Below are positions 30,458 through 40,807 of a stretch of DNA of 64,000 nt, in pieces (position 1 is the first letter of the stretch; each line of letters starts with the position of its first letter). A program made the translations under genes and the position numbers. The DNA is from Xenoacremonium recifei (lineage: Eukaryota; Ascomycota; Sordariomycetes; Hypocreales; Nectriaceae): assembly GCA_012184525.1 (NCBI GenBank), contig WOFQ01000034.1:302323-366322 (forward strand), given 5' to 3'. The notes beneath the pieces are model-generated. The model searched no databases and was not told the DNA's origin. It saw nothing but the letters and a program-made list of their open reading frames with translations.

Positions 30458-31217
30458 AGAAGTATGCTAATTGCCCTCTCCCAGGAGCACACCAAAAACA
30501 ACTACGGCCGGACATTCAGCACCCCCACACTTTAAAGTCGAGTTCGTGGGGTTTGATTGTGATCTTGGACGCAACGTCAATCACAGTTACCAAATCCTGA
30601 TTGGGCACCGAGACGCGGACGATACCCGCGATTACCAAATGAAACGCAGACCTGCAAACTACGATTACGATAGCCTGGTGGCAACGAACAAGCCACCGAG
30701 CAATTGTCCCGCCAACAAGCGGCTTCGAAGGGAAGCGAAGGCCGCCCAAGCCAAGAAGGGCAATCGCAAAGCCTGAGCGCAGTAGAGTCCACGCCAGAGA
30801 TGGGGGATTAAGAATTGGATTATGAAGAGGATCATCAAATAAGAGATACCAGATGCAGTTGAATGGGAGCCTGTGACAACGATACCGAAGTCGAACATCC
30901 AGGTATAATTGCCTGGACTTGGGCCTGGCCATTGATTCACAGTCATACTTGAGAATGTGATTGCGGGGGATACAGAAATTCTCTAAAATTGGCGCGTGTT
31001 TTGGCCTTTTTCAGGGCAACCATAAATTAACAGCTCTCTGACTTTGTATCCCATTTTTTTTCTTTCTCTCCCACTAACTCTCCTCCCTTGATGTCACCAG
31101 TCTCACCACCCACGAACCCTTTCTTACCTTGGTATCACTAAACGAGTACGGTGATAGCCCTCAGCGTTTCCTGACCCCTCTATCCATCAACATCGCCTCT
31201 CGCCTGACAAAAACAAG

Positions 31218-31391
31218 ATGGCGGATACAAACATACGCCTAGCTTTGGGTATATTGGAGGTCCGGCGTCTGGAGAAGAAAGAACTGGCCATGAGTTTCTT
31301 CTCTGCGGACTCGTCGACCAACCTGATGAGGGATACCAGACGAGGAATACCAGACAACGGATACCAAATGTGGTATGGAACCAAGGTTTAA
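31218..31391 (+). CDS. Small hypothetical ORF
   Basis: 57 residues from ATG 31218 (MADTNIRLALGILEVRRLEK...), following a C/T-rich tract (about 31055-31100) with TCACCAG-like sequences. No recognisable domain. It may be a short gene, an exon, or chance. Confidence 0.2.
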   Translation: MADTNIRLALGILEVRRLEKKELAMSFFSADSSTNLMRDTRRGIPDNGYQMWYGTKV

Positions 31392-34300
31392 TACATAAAG
31401 ATTTGATACCTAGACGTCAGAGCTGTTAATTTGATGTGCACTTAATCAGATGTGTTTGATGCATCACTTGTGAATAGTATGACTCTTATATGTAGGGCCA
31501 GAGCTCTTCATCTGCATAGCTCGGGCGACGGGATATAAAAAAGCACAGTTCCCAACCAGTCTTCTTGAATCAAGAAGTGCAATGGAAGCACGAGTAAACA
31601 GACAAAGTTCATGACAATTTCCCCAAGGTCCTGTTCACACACTGATCAACAGGAAGTCTGGACCCTATCATCATTCTCCAGCGTCATGTTTGACAGGGGT
31701 TCGTGCTTCTAACCTCGGTTACTCCTACCACATCACGAGACTTGTACGAGCTGCTGTCACCAGATACTCCCAGCTTCACAGGCGCAGTGGCACTTCATAA
31801 GGAACGCATACCTATGTTTTGACATGCTGCATTATAGCAATATTCACAGTGGAAACGCGATAAATTATTTTCAAAAATTATCTCGCAAAGTTGTTCAGAC
31901 TTTCTGCGTCCCTCAATTCGACGAAGTATACTACGACCCGATGAACGATGCCGCCCGTGAGGACGGAATATTAATGACACCAGCGACACTTTAAGCCACC
32001 ATCTCGACCACAATGGCTAGACTAACTTTGAGTTGAGGCCCAAAAAAAAGACTCTAGTACCAGAGAATGTCTTATGCAGAACTGTGGATTAACCAAAGGG
32101 GGGGTCTTTGCTTGTGTCTTGTGAGCACACTTGATCACCGAAGACGTCTGGCTCCTCTAAGCATAACCTCGGTCACGTCCCTGGCGGCTGGGTCCGTTGA
32201 CCCTACAAGGAATCTCGAAGCGCCCCCAAGCTACAGTGAGGAGTCACACGAAGTCTCGGTGTCAGAACTACTGGATGCATCTAGTCAGAATTGTACGAGC
32301 ATCAAGCACTTGATGGGTCTCCAAACACAACTTGAGACGCCTCGAACGACCACAATCGGTGAGGGGGGCTTGTGACCAGCTGCTCGGCATGCAAGTTGGA
32401 GTCAAATATGGTTGAGAGGGGTCAGTACTTGACGGCCTCAAGCCTAGGGCCCTAGCTGGGGGGTATTGTGGCTTGCAGGTATCAGGCGACCTTGCCTGCA
32501 GCAGTGTTCCGGTCAGAGATTCTGGCCTAGGATGTGGCGAGCCGTCGAGCCGGGCAAGCCGAGAAGCCATCGTGAGTGCATTTCGGAATGACGAGCTGAG
32601 AGTACTAGCGAAGATTCCAGATGTATGCTCGCTCGCCCGACAGTGCTGGAATACTGGAACGCGATGCTGGGCCGGGCTATTGTGGATGGGCAATTTCCTT
32701 TGATTAGACCTTTCGCCTTGATTAGAGGTCTTCAGAGTCCGACCTGTCTTACCTGAAGCTCCAGGATCTCCTCCGAAAAGCCTTAAAAGGACACAAGTGT
32801 CAGTCTCCTTGGGTGTGTTGACACTTAGCATGCATCAAAACAGCAGTCTTCTGGACCTGGCGTTCTCCAACAACCGGCATTCAAACATCATCAAAGGCAA
32901 ATACCTCGGTGCTTTCGGCGCCGTCGAACGGTATTACAGTCAGTCTCTGAAGATTTGCCCACATTGCCCTTTCAAGTCTTCATGGCTATCCTGCGATGTC
33001 GTCATGTGAAAGGAGTGGGGATGGAGGATCGTATTTGACAGACCGGAAGATATGCATCAGCCCATCGTGGCTCTGTGCGAAGATATGCCTCGGAAGTAAA
33101 GCCGAAATCCCATTCGTTGCCTCAGGTATGTCCTCCTTGTCCGTGACTAACAAAGGGTGGCGCACGGAGCGACGGCTATTATTGCGCGGCCGTCATTATG
33201 CAAGCTATTTGACACTCCCCAAAGTTAGCATGGCAAGTAATTTTAGGCCCATTCCCTCGCAGGTCAGCATCGTGAAGGAACTCACGAAGGATCACTGTGG
33301 CTGCAGCCGAGTGTCAACCGTGGCCCGAACAAGAGGAGGGACTCTGAGGGGAACAGCTTCTCCATTTCTCCGTAGGCAGTTGGGGTCTCTGTTGGGGGAG
33401 GAAGAGGAGTAGCCGAACATAACCAAGGTCCAGCATGTCTATCCGAAGCTTTGAAACAGACAGCGTCAAGCTTGTCAGCTTGGCAAGGGGGTGTGAGCAA
33501 TAACGTGCCATATCGTTGTTCAATATTGGATCCGGGCCTCAAAGCTATGACCACCAAGATATTTTCAGGGACGTGACGGGATGACGCGATGAATACACGG
33601 AGTATGCAGGCCAAAAATCCCTTCTTATCTCAGAGAATATTGTGCCATTGGTCTAGTCTAGCTGGGGAGAAGTTGACGGAGTGGGGAGAAGAGAAGGGCG
33701 GAGGGGCGAGGTAAGGCGAGAAGACGGGCACTAGCCGAGAGGGTGTGGACAGGGGAGCTGGTTGAGAAAACTGCAACACATGGGAGCGAAAGAGAAATAT
33801 CCCGTAACTAGACCTTGTGGATCTTCGTCATCCCCGCAATCTAGATTCCAAGAGCCAGATGATTCTGGGCTAGCAGTGTGCCTGGGCAAATGTCAGCTAT
33901 CCAGTCTGGAGGGCCTCGAGAGCGTCACATAGCAGCAGCAGATATCGAAGATATCGTTCCACCGTATGCAGGATACCCAGAAGGTAGATGGCCAAAGCTC
34001 AAGAAACATCGACGAACGAAGGCACTCGCTTTCACCCTTACTTGTCCTCTATCTTGGAGAACCACAGCTGTGCAATGAGGGGGGTGCAGGTGATGGTTGG
34101 AGAGGGCGGCAAGGCACGATCAAAGCCACGTTTCTGCCATGTTCCGAGGTTACAGACCACATGGCAAGATGCGATGGCTCCCTCTGTCCGACGGCTGCGG
34201 CTTGCATGGAAGGATAGAAGCATGGTGGCCATGTGAAAGACTGGGTTGTTGCCGCAGTCCGAGGCCATCAAGGAAGCGCCAAGGTCGACAAGCCGGGATG

Positions 34301-34711
34301 AGGCCAGGCGGGCAAGCCACAATTCTGCGGCGAAGCAAAGAAAGGACGCATCGAGAGGCTAAGAGGCGCTCAATAAAACGTGGCTCCGTATGCCAAGCGT
34401 GAGAAAGCTGGTCGAGGCGTGGGTTGAGAATGCATTCGCACGAGGTTGCAGGTGAAAGAAAAGAGTCAGCGGGAGGCCCTGAGTTGGAGGGTTGCAGTGG
34501 TGCTTTAGTGGATACCCTCCCTAACAGCCCTGGAATAGCGCCCTAACCCTGAGCCCTAGAACCTGGGGAAGGCAGCAGTCTAGGGCCTGGAGAGGAAAGG
34601 CAGGTGCGGAGGGGGTGGAACCTTCCGCTGGAGAGTGCCAAGTAAGATGGGGGAGTGGAGAAAAACAAGCTTATCTGCGAGGTTAATGGATGGAGCGGAG
34701 AGGGAATGGGC
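31392..34711. other. Gene-poor stretch
   Basis: About 3.3 kb. Open frames of 70-190 codons occur on both strands (for example 32268-32831 minus) but show random-looking composition, no domain and no supporting promoter. I see no gene I can defend. Confidence 0.4.
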
Positions 34712-35443
34712 TCAAATCGTACTGCAAAGCCAAGGTATGAGGCCGGTCTGTAAGCTGCATTGCCGAGGTGGAAGAGTCTCGGCGCTAACCTCTACAATCG
34801 CAGGTTTATGGCGGTGTACCTGGGCTCGGATACCCCAAGGGCTCTCCAAATTTAGTGTCGGGGGCTTGCAATCATTACTCTGTACTGTCCTCCAGCTGAC
34901 ATGGAAGCCATCCCGCGCTGCCAGAATCTTTCCAAAGCTTCCTTCAGGGGCGATGACACCCTCCAGACCGCTAGAAGTCTTCATAGCGGCAAGGCGAGAA
35001 CCCACTGTAATCCCCCCGAGTGCACGTATCGCCCGCTGCCCTCCCTGACCCATCCTCTCCAGAGTCAGGTAATTCTGGCCCTCGGCCCCCTGACTCCCCA
35101 GATTACAGGTCGTGTCTGCTGACGAGTCTGTGGGCGGGGAAGCGCTGACCTGAGCCCGGATGGGTGACTCTGGTATGGAGACGACGCGCCCATCTGCCCA
35201 CTCCAAGATTTGACTCTGGGGACGAAGATGGGCCAGATTCGCTGAGAGATCCCGCGCTTTGCGACGCAACCCCTCACTATCAGACACCACGACGGCTTCA
35301 GACTTGTGTTTCTCCTCACTGCCAGCATTCCTCCAAGTGTTCCAGCATTCTCCTCGACGCGCCCATCTTCTGCATGTCGCCACACCCTCGCCGTTTATGT
35401 CCTCGTGTTTTCCTCGTGGTGGCGCCCCAGCCGAGCAGGGCAT
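34712..35443 (-). CDS. Hypothetical ORF, 243 residues
   Basis: Uninterrupted from ATG 35443. It contains VATCRRWARRGECW, which recalls the first half of a CCCH zinc finger (C-x8-C), but the third Cys and the His are missing. A charged, possibly helical stretch follows (SEGLRRKARDLSANLAHL). No homologue recognised. It is the longest open frame in the 7.5-kb gene-poor region; it could be an exon of a real gene, a decayed gene, or chance in GC-rich DNA. Confidence 0.25.
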   Translation of the reverse strand: MPCSAGAPPRGKHEDINGEGVATCRRWARRGECWNTWRNAGSEEKHKSEAVVVSDSEGLRRKARDLSANLAHLRPQSQILEWADGRVVSIPESPIRAQVSASPPTDSSADTTCNLGSQGAEGQNYLTLERMGQGGQRAIRALGGITVGSRLAAMKTSSGLEGVIAPEGSFGKILAARDGFHVSWRTVQSNDCKPPTLNLESPWGIRAQVHRHKPAIVEVSAETLPPRQCSLQTGLIPWLCSTI

Positions 35444-36923
35444 GCCGGCAACGCTCGAACGATGCCGTCGTCGTCAACCAGCTTGCGCGCCGCAGCAAGG
35501 CGTCGCCTAGCCCTGCACTGCTCCAGCTCCCATGGAAACGAAACCACAGATGCGCTCTCCGGTGGACCGACTCTGGGCACCATATCTGACGTTGATACGG
35601 AATGAATGGGCCTCGCCATAGACTGATTTATTTCTCGCACTGACAAAATGGCGGTGACCACGAGACCTCGTTACCCCAGAATCGAGATGATCTTATCCGA
35701 GGATCTGGCTTCATCTTTCCATCTCGCTGTGTGGGCGAGGACGAGAGCACGGAGGTAGCAGCAGGCGCTGAGGCCATTCTGTGGCAGGGGATGATGGTCT
35801 GTTGGGCCAAGTACCGGTGACAACGCACTGCATGGGTCCAGATATGGCGAATCCTCCTGAAGCAGAAGCAATCCGTTTTTATGCATCCAAGCCTCATCGA
35901 CTATGAGGAAGGGCCGAGAGAGCAAGCGCTTCTCTACTGAACGTCTACGCATCGCATAATGTTCTATTCTCTCTTGCATGTTTAGTCATTCTGGCAATGT
36001 CTATTCCGCGATCCTCCGGCAAGACGAAAATGAAATGAAACGCCGCACAGCTCAGCAAAGCACCCACAAGTGACAAGATCCCGCTGCACTAATTGCGCTG
36101 GCTGAGTAACCGTCCGCATGATCCCCATCGCGACATGAGGCCATCACGCTCCGCCGTCAACCCTCCATACCGCAAGCCATGATACGAGCACGGCGAACGC
36201 GCTCAACCACATGCCTCCTATCGCGAGCAGAGAAAAAGGCCACAGCGGTGTTCAACCTTGCCATAGGCTTGGGCGCAACAAGCAAGCTCCATGTTGCCAG
36301 GGCTGATCCTTGGCGCGCATCCCGGTCTCTCGTGCAATCAATGAAACAGCCTCTCGAGGAACGTCGCCGCCGCCGTCGCTGCGGTGGCCCCTCCCCTGCA
36401 GGCCGAAAATTGCGGCGAGGCTGGGGGTAGATCCTCTTGGCGAAATGCACGAAGCCCTCGTCGACAGGCTGCGTGGGCTGGCGGGCTGGTCAGCTTGACG
36501 TTTCTAGGCCGATGCCCTCCATGTGCGGCTTATCATTGGGAGAAGGCTCTATTGTTGGTGTCTGAGTCTTACGGGGGGGTGCAGATGGAGGGAGGGTGTG
36601 TTTGTGGCGACCTATCCGGCTCTTGATACAGAGACTCTCTTTTTTGTACTCCGTCGCGGGGAAAGAGGAGATACCAACGGACAGCAACCAGAATTGGAGC
36701 CCAACAATCATGGCCGCAGGAAGGGAACGAGAGGCGTCACAGTGTGGGAACACCCTGACCTTGTCCTCGCCCCCAGTTGTGACTCCAAAGCTAAGATGGT
36801 CCAAGTTGTCGCTCCTGGGGGAGCAATCTGGGGCCATCTTCACATCCGGCAGTATCTCGACGCTATCATTTGTCTCTGGCGTCGGAAAACACGAGATAGT
36901 CTTCCCTTCTCTCCGGATTGTGA
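35444..36923. other. Gene-poor stretch upstream of DAL5-type carrier
   Basis: No gene supported. A minus-strand open frame at 35671-35979 ends next to a GTAACG sequence that could be a donor, but no acceptor joins it convincingly to later frames. The last few hundred bases are likely promoter. Confidence 0.35.
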
Positions 36924-36929
36924 TATAAA
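36924..36929 (+). promoter_or_regulatory. TATA box of DAL5-type carrier gene
   Basis: TATAAA, 186 bp before the ATG at 37110, followed by a C/T-rich leader (about 36985-37090). Confidence 0.55.
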
Positions 36930-37109
36930 GAAGGCCCCTTCCCCCAATCTTTGGTAGTGAAACCCCAGATCATCATCAGCTTCACCTTCCTCCTTTACTT
37001 CACTCCCTAATATCCTTCTCTATCCTCTGGCAGCTCCAGAGCGCCCCTTAAGTTTCATCTCGAGAATTCTCCTCTTTCTCATCCACACAGTTATCGCACA
37101 GTCGTCAAG

Positions 37110-38808
37110 ATGATGACCGACAACAAGCACCTCGGCGTCGCTGAGACGTCGTCCATCGACAAGACAGACCAGGAAAAGGCTGTCTCTCTCCGAGAGAATG
37201 CCTCCGATGACATCTTCGACAAGAAGGAGACGTCTCGACTACTTCGAAAGATGGATCGCCATCTATTGCCGTTCCTGGCCTTGCTCTACCTCCTGTCCTT
37301 CCTCGATCGATCCAATATTGGCAATGCCAAGCTAGCTGGTCTCGAAGAGGATCTTCACATGACTGGAAAGTGGGATTACAATGTGAGTACACTATTGGTT
37401 TACTCCAAGTATCACCATAATTAACGCCTTCTAGACTGCGGTCTCCGTCTTCTTTCCCTTCTACGTCGCCGCTGAGATCCCCTCGAATCTGGCCATGAAG
37501 CGCTTCCGTCCATCGCTCTGGATCCCCTTCATCATGATCTTATGGTCTGCCATGACCTGTACTATGGGCGCCGTCAAGAACTACGGTGGTCTCCTTGGTG
37601 TTCGAATGGCGCTGGGACTCACTGAGGGTGGCCTCTTCCCCGGTATCACCTACTAGTAAGCCCTCTCCCTGTCCTGTGCTCTTGTACACTTCTGACCCCC
37701 AATAGCATCACCATGTGGTATCGTCGCCACGAATGTGGTCTGCGAATGGCCATCTTCTTCTCCGCTGCCACGGCTGCTGGTGCCTTCGGTGGTCTCCTCG
37801 CACGAGGCATCATGGAGATGGACGGCATTGGCAACCTTGACGGTTGGGCTTGGATCTTCATCATTGAGGGCCTCGTCACTCTTGTCATCGCCATCGCCGC
37901 CATCTTCTGCATGTACGACTACCCGGACACTGCCAAATTTCTCTCCCCGACTGAGAAGCGCGAGGTCGTGCGCCGCCTCGAGGATGATCGATCAGTCCTT
38001 TCTGATGAGTTCCACATGAAGTTCTTCAAGGAGGCTCTCAAGGACTGGAAGATCTGGGTGCACATGTTTATCACAATTGGCATCTACACTCCCCTGTACT
38101 CCATTTCTGTCTTTCTTCCCACCATTGTCGAAGGTCTCGGTTACTCCAACGCCAAGGCTCAGCTCATGACTGTCCCCCCCTACGCTGTGGCTTGTCTGTT
38201 CACCATCGCTGGCGGTTTCCTTGCGGATAGGTTCAAGCAGCGAGGTGTTTTCATGATTGGCTTCTGCATCATGGCGTAAGTACACATCACTTTCTGAGAG
38301 GAAATTTTCCCGCTCACAGTCTGTAGCATTATCGGCTTTGCCATGCTCATGGGCATTGAGAAAAACTTGCACGCGAAGTACTTCGCCTGCTTCCTTGTCA
38401 CCAGTGGCATCTACCCCAATGTTCCCCAGGGTGTCGCCTGGAACGGCAACAATATTGGTGGATCTCTCAAGCGTGGGGTCGGTATTGCCATGCACGTTGG
38501 CTTTGTAAGGCTTGCTCATCTCTTTACCAAGAGTTTTAGCTAATCACAATCAGGGTAACCTTGGAGGTGCCATCGCCGGATTTGTCTTCCGCGCCGAAGA
38601 TGCTCCTCGCTATGTTTCTGGCCACGGAACTCTCCTTGGCACAACTGCTATGTCCTGCATTCTCTCCATCTTTATGACCCTCTATCTCCGCCGTGAAAAT
38701 GCTCGCCGCGACATGGCTTACAAGGCGCCGTACGAGTATACCCGCGCTGAGAAGGAGATGGAGAGCGACAGGGGCGACAATGCCACCTTCTTCCGATACA
38801 CTGTCTAG
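37110..38808 (+). CDS. MFS transporter, anion:cation symporter (DAL5/TNA1-like) family
   Basis: Five exons: 37110-37382, 37435-37655, 37706-38275, 38327-38504 and 38554-38808; introns 49-52 nt; 498 residues. The first helix region reads RKMDRHLLPFLALLYLLSFL then DRSNIGNAKLAGLEEDLHMT, the hallmark of this family. Later marks are VAAEIPSNLAMKRFRPSLWI, GVRMALGLTEGGLFPG, YITMWYRRHECGLRMA and KFLSPTEKREVVRRLEDD. C-terminus: YEYTRAEKEMESDRGDNATF. Plasma-membrane uptake of a small organic anion or vitamin is expected; the closest known functions in the family are nicotinate and allantoate uptake. A second in-frame ATG directly follows the first (37113). The third member of this family in the window, and the one closest to the canonical pattern. 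Confidence 0.94.
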
Positions 38809-39086
38809 AAGGTGGCTCAGGGAATGAGATCTCATCTCTCGCTTTATGAGTATTTACAAGGGCGTGCAAGCACGCGCGCTGCACCAACAATGTATGGGAC
38901 AGGCCTAAAATGGTGGATCTGATAGACCGTTCTTATGAAAGACAAATTTGATCATGATAGAGGCCTGTATATATGACGGATTCTGCGGAAATCGGACTAA
39001 ATTGTACGGCTCATGAATCTCTTACGTTCTTGGGTGACCTTTAGAACGTGTGCCCCATATGCATTAAACGATCCCGAAACATTTAC

Positions 39087-40247
39087 TCAGAAATGCCGCT
39101 CAAAATACCCAGTAAAGCTGCGAGCACTGTTTCTTGTAAGCACAGGTTTCCACGCGGATTGCGTGATTCCATAGAACTCACATCCTCCGGCAGTCACAAC
39201 ATAGGATGCTGTGCCCCAAGCAGTCTGTATCGTTGCAAGATCTGTCCAATCCTTGGCGTTTAACCACAGGCCAATACCGATACTCAACAACACGGGTAGT
39301 AGCACCACGGTAGAAATCCGCACCGGTGACCAGCCCAGCTCCAGCTCAAGAGAATATTTCCCCGCGGTAACACTGTCTGAACTGTCGTTGATAGTCTCGT
39401 GAATCCAGTATGCCCAACTTTTGGCAATGTAGTCGGAAACATGCCAGCTCTTATATGTTTGTAGTAATAATTGCAAGTCTGCAATAGCGTTTGCGTCCAA
39501 GTCAACGCTTTTATGAGTTCCTGACTCAACATCGCACTGTTGCATGAGTGAGCTAGTCATTGTCCGAAGGCAGAGGTGACATACTTGGTACAACCTGAAT
39601 CCCTTCACATGTCTCAGAGAGAGAAATGTGCCACTAAACCCTCGCAAACGAAAGCAGGCCCATTTCATCTCCCTGAAGAGTCTTTCTGGTTTGTGTACAA
39701 ACACGACTCGTTCGTGCGGGTTAGGGTCGCCTCGAGTGAATATCCCCACGACCAGATATAACGGCCGCACCTGTGCCTCAGACTCGATGACAGACGTATG
39801 CTTGATGGAGAACCAGCTCGTTTTGAAGCCGAAGTGGACAATATGTTCAGTCCTTACACGCACCGCCTTGAGCGTCAAATACTTTTCTCTGAAGTCTAGA
39901 AATTTCTGTGGATACGGGAACCCGCTTCGTCTCTCGGAACGATTAGCTGTGACCTCAAGGCGAAGGACTTCCAGTGCTCTCAATTTAAGGCTGATGCCTT
40001 TCTGACTTGAAACGTGTCCAATTCTGCATCTGACGCATTGGTTCTTCTGCTCCAGGACATTCATATATCCCACAAGAGCTATACCACAATCGAGGTACAT
40101 CTCCCAGGTTCGTGTAGCGATAGGCTTCGTAGGTGCTCGCCGTCGGAGAGTCGGAGGGTTTCCATTTCTGTGGCCGGTCGTTGTATCTGTAGTTGTCTCT
40201 GTAGTCGTCTCTGTAGTTGTCCCAGCTGTTGTCGCAGTTGACATCAT
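39087..40247 (-). CDS. Hypothetical fungal protein with C-terminal membrane segments
   Basis: ATG 40247 (another at 40244). Proposed intron 39537-39584 (48 nt, GTATGT donor, CAACAG acceptor, stop-free and a multiple of three) joins FRLYQ to CDVES; the product is then 370 residues. The N-terminus is Thr-rich (three TTT-E/D units encoded by a 12-bp repeat). The middle is a soluble region. The C-terminal third, GKYSLELELGWSPVRIST then VVLLPVLLSIGIGLWL and TAWGTASYVVTAGG, looks like the tail seen in many uncharacterised Pezizomycotina proteins, with one or two membrane helices. Function unknown. It is on the same strand as, and 0.55 kb downstream of, the HET-domain gene, a common type of neighbour for self-recognition genes (inference). 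Confidence 0.6.
   Translation of the reverse strand: MMSTATTAGTTTETTTETTTDTTTGHRNGNPPTLRRRAPTKPIATRTWEMYLDCGIALVGYMNVLEQKNQCVRCRIGHVSSQKGISLKLRALEVLRLEVTANRSERRSGFPYPQKFLDFREKYLTLKAVRVRTEHIVHFGFKTSWFSIKHTSVIESEAQVRPLYLVVGIFTRGDPNPHERVVFVHKPERLFREMKWACFRLRGFSGTFLSLRHVKGFRLYQVCHLCLRTMTSSLMQQCDVESGTHKSVDLDANAIADLQLLLQTYKSWHVSDYIAKSWAYWIHETINDSSDSVTAGKYSLELELGWSPVRISTVVLLPVLLSIGIGLWLNAKDWTDLATIQTAWGTASYVVTAGGCEFYGITQSAWKPVLTRNSARSFTGYFERHF
40187..40222 (-). repeat. Three 12-bp coding repeats (Thr-Thr-Thr-Glu/Asp)
   Basis: CTGTAGTTGTCT-type units at 40187-40198, 40199-40210 and 40211-40222 (plus-strand sense) encode the Thr-rich N-terminus of the 39.1-40.2 kb protein. Such in-frame minisatellites can change in copy number. 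Confidence 0.7.
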
Positions 40248-40807
40248 TATCAACTTGATCCGTCCGCGAAGGTCACTTTATCTTATCTGATATGACTGAA
40301 AAAGAAGAGGAATTTTGTCCCTACGAAGAGCATGATAAATCAGGTATTTGAAAGAAGTTACCGCACCACTTTTCAGGAATTCCTGATTTGAGCTTCTGAG
40401 AAGTTCAGCCAGCCACAGGACCCGGTAGATCACCAATAAATTTACAAGCGAACCAGATTGTTTAACCTAACTGGCTGAGCAAGATCCATGCGTGTTCCAG
40501 TCGTGGCGGAGCAAAATTCTCGGGGAGCACAGCCTCCGAGAATTCTGCCTTGTAGTCGGACTGTTCAATAATCTGCCTCGCGGCCCGCCTTACGATGGCG
40601 GCTAGGGCTTGAAGAGCAAAGATGTATTTCGAAAGTACCTAGAATAGTTGCATTACAATACCTGGTGATCAGATTATTACTTGTCTGTGGGGAATACGGG
40701 ACGAGCCGAGCCGTGAACATTATTCTGAGGGATTCCCTCCCTAGTGCCCTGTAATCCTTCCCCTCCACTTGTCGCCTTTGGATCTGCTCAACAAGGGATC
40801 AGTCTTA
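40248..40807. other. Intergenic, HET gene 3' side / promoter of membrane protein
   Basis: No gene seen. Contains the short imperfect inverted pair AATTCTCGGGGAGCA / CTCCGAGAATTCTG around 40510-40550. Confidence 0.4.

Noticed and set aside
30471..30776. 101-codon open frame on the plus strand
   Set aside because: It begins at TTG, not ATG, and no intron of suitable phase joins it to the upstream ATG at 30308.
32268..32831. 187-codon open frame on the minus strand
   Set aside because: Starts with ATG but its composition (Ser/Arg/Pro/Thr-rich, no hydrophobic core) and lack of any domain look like chance in GC-rich DNA.
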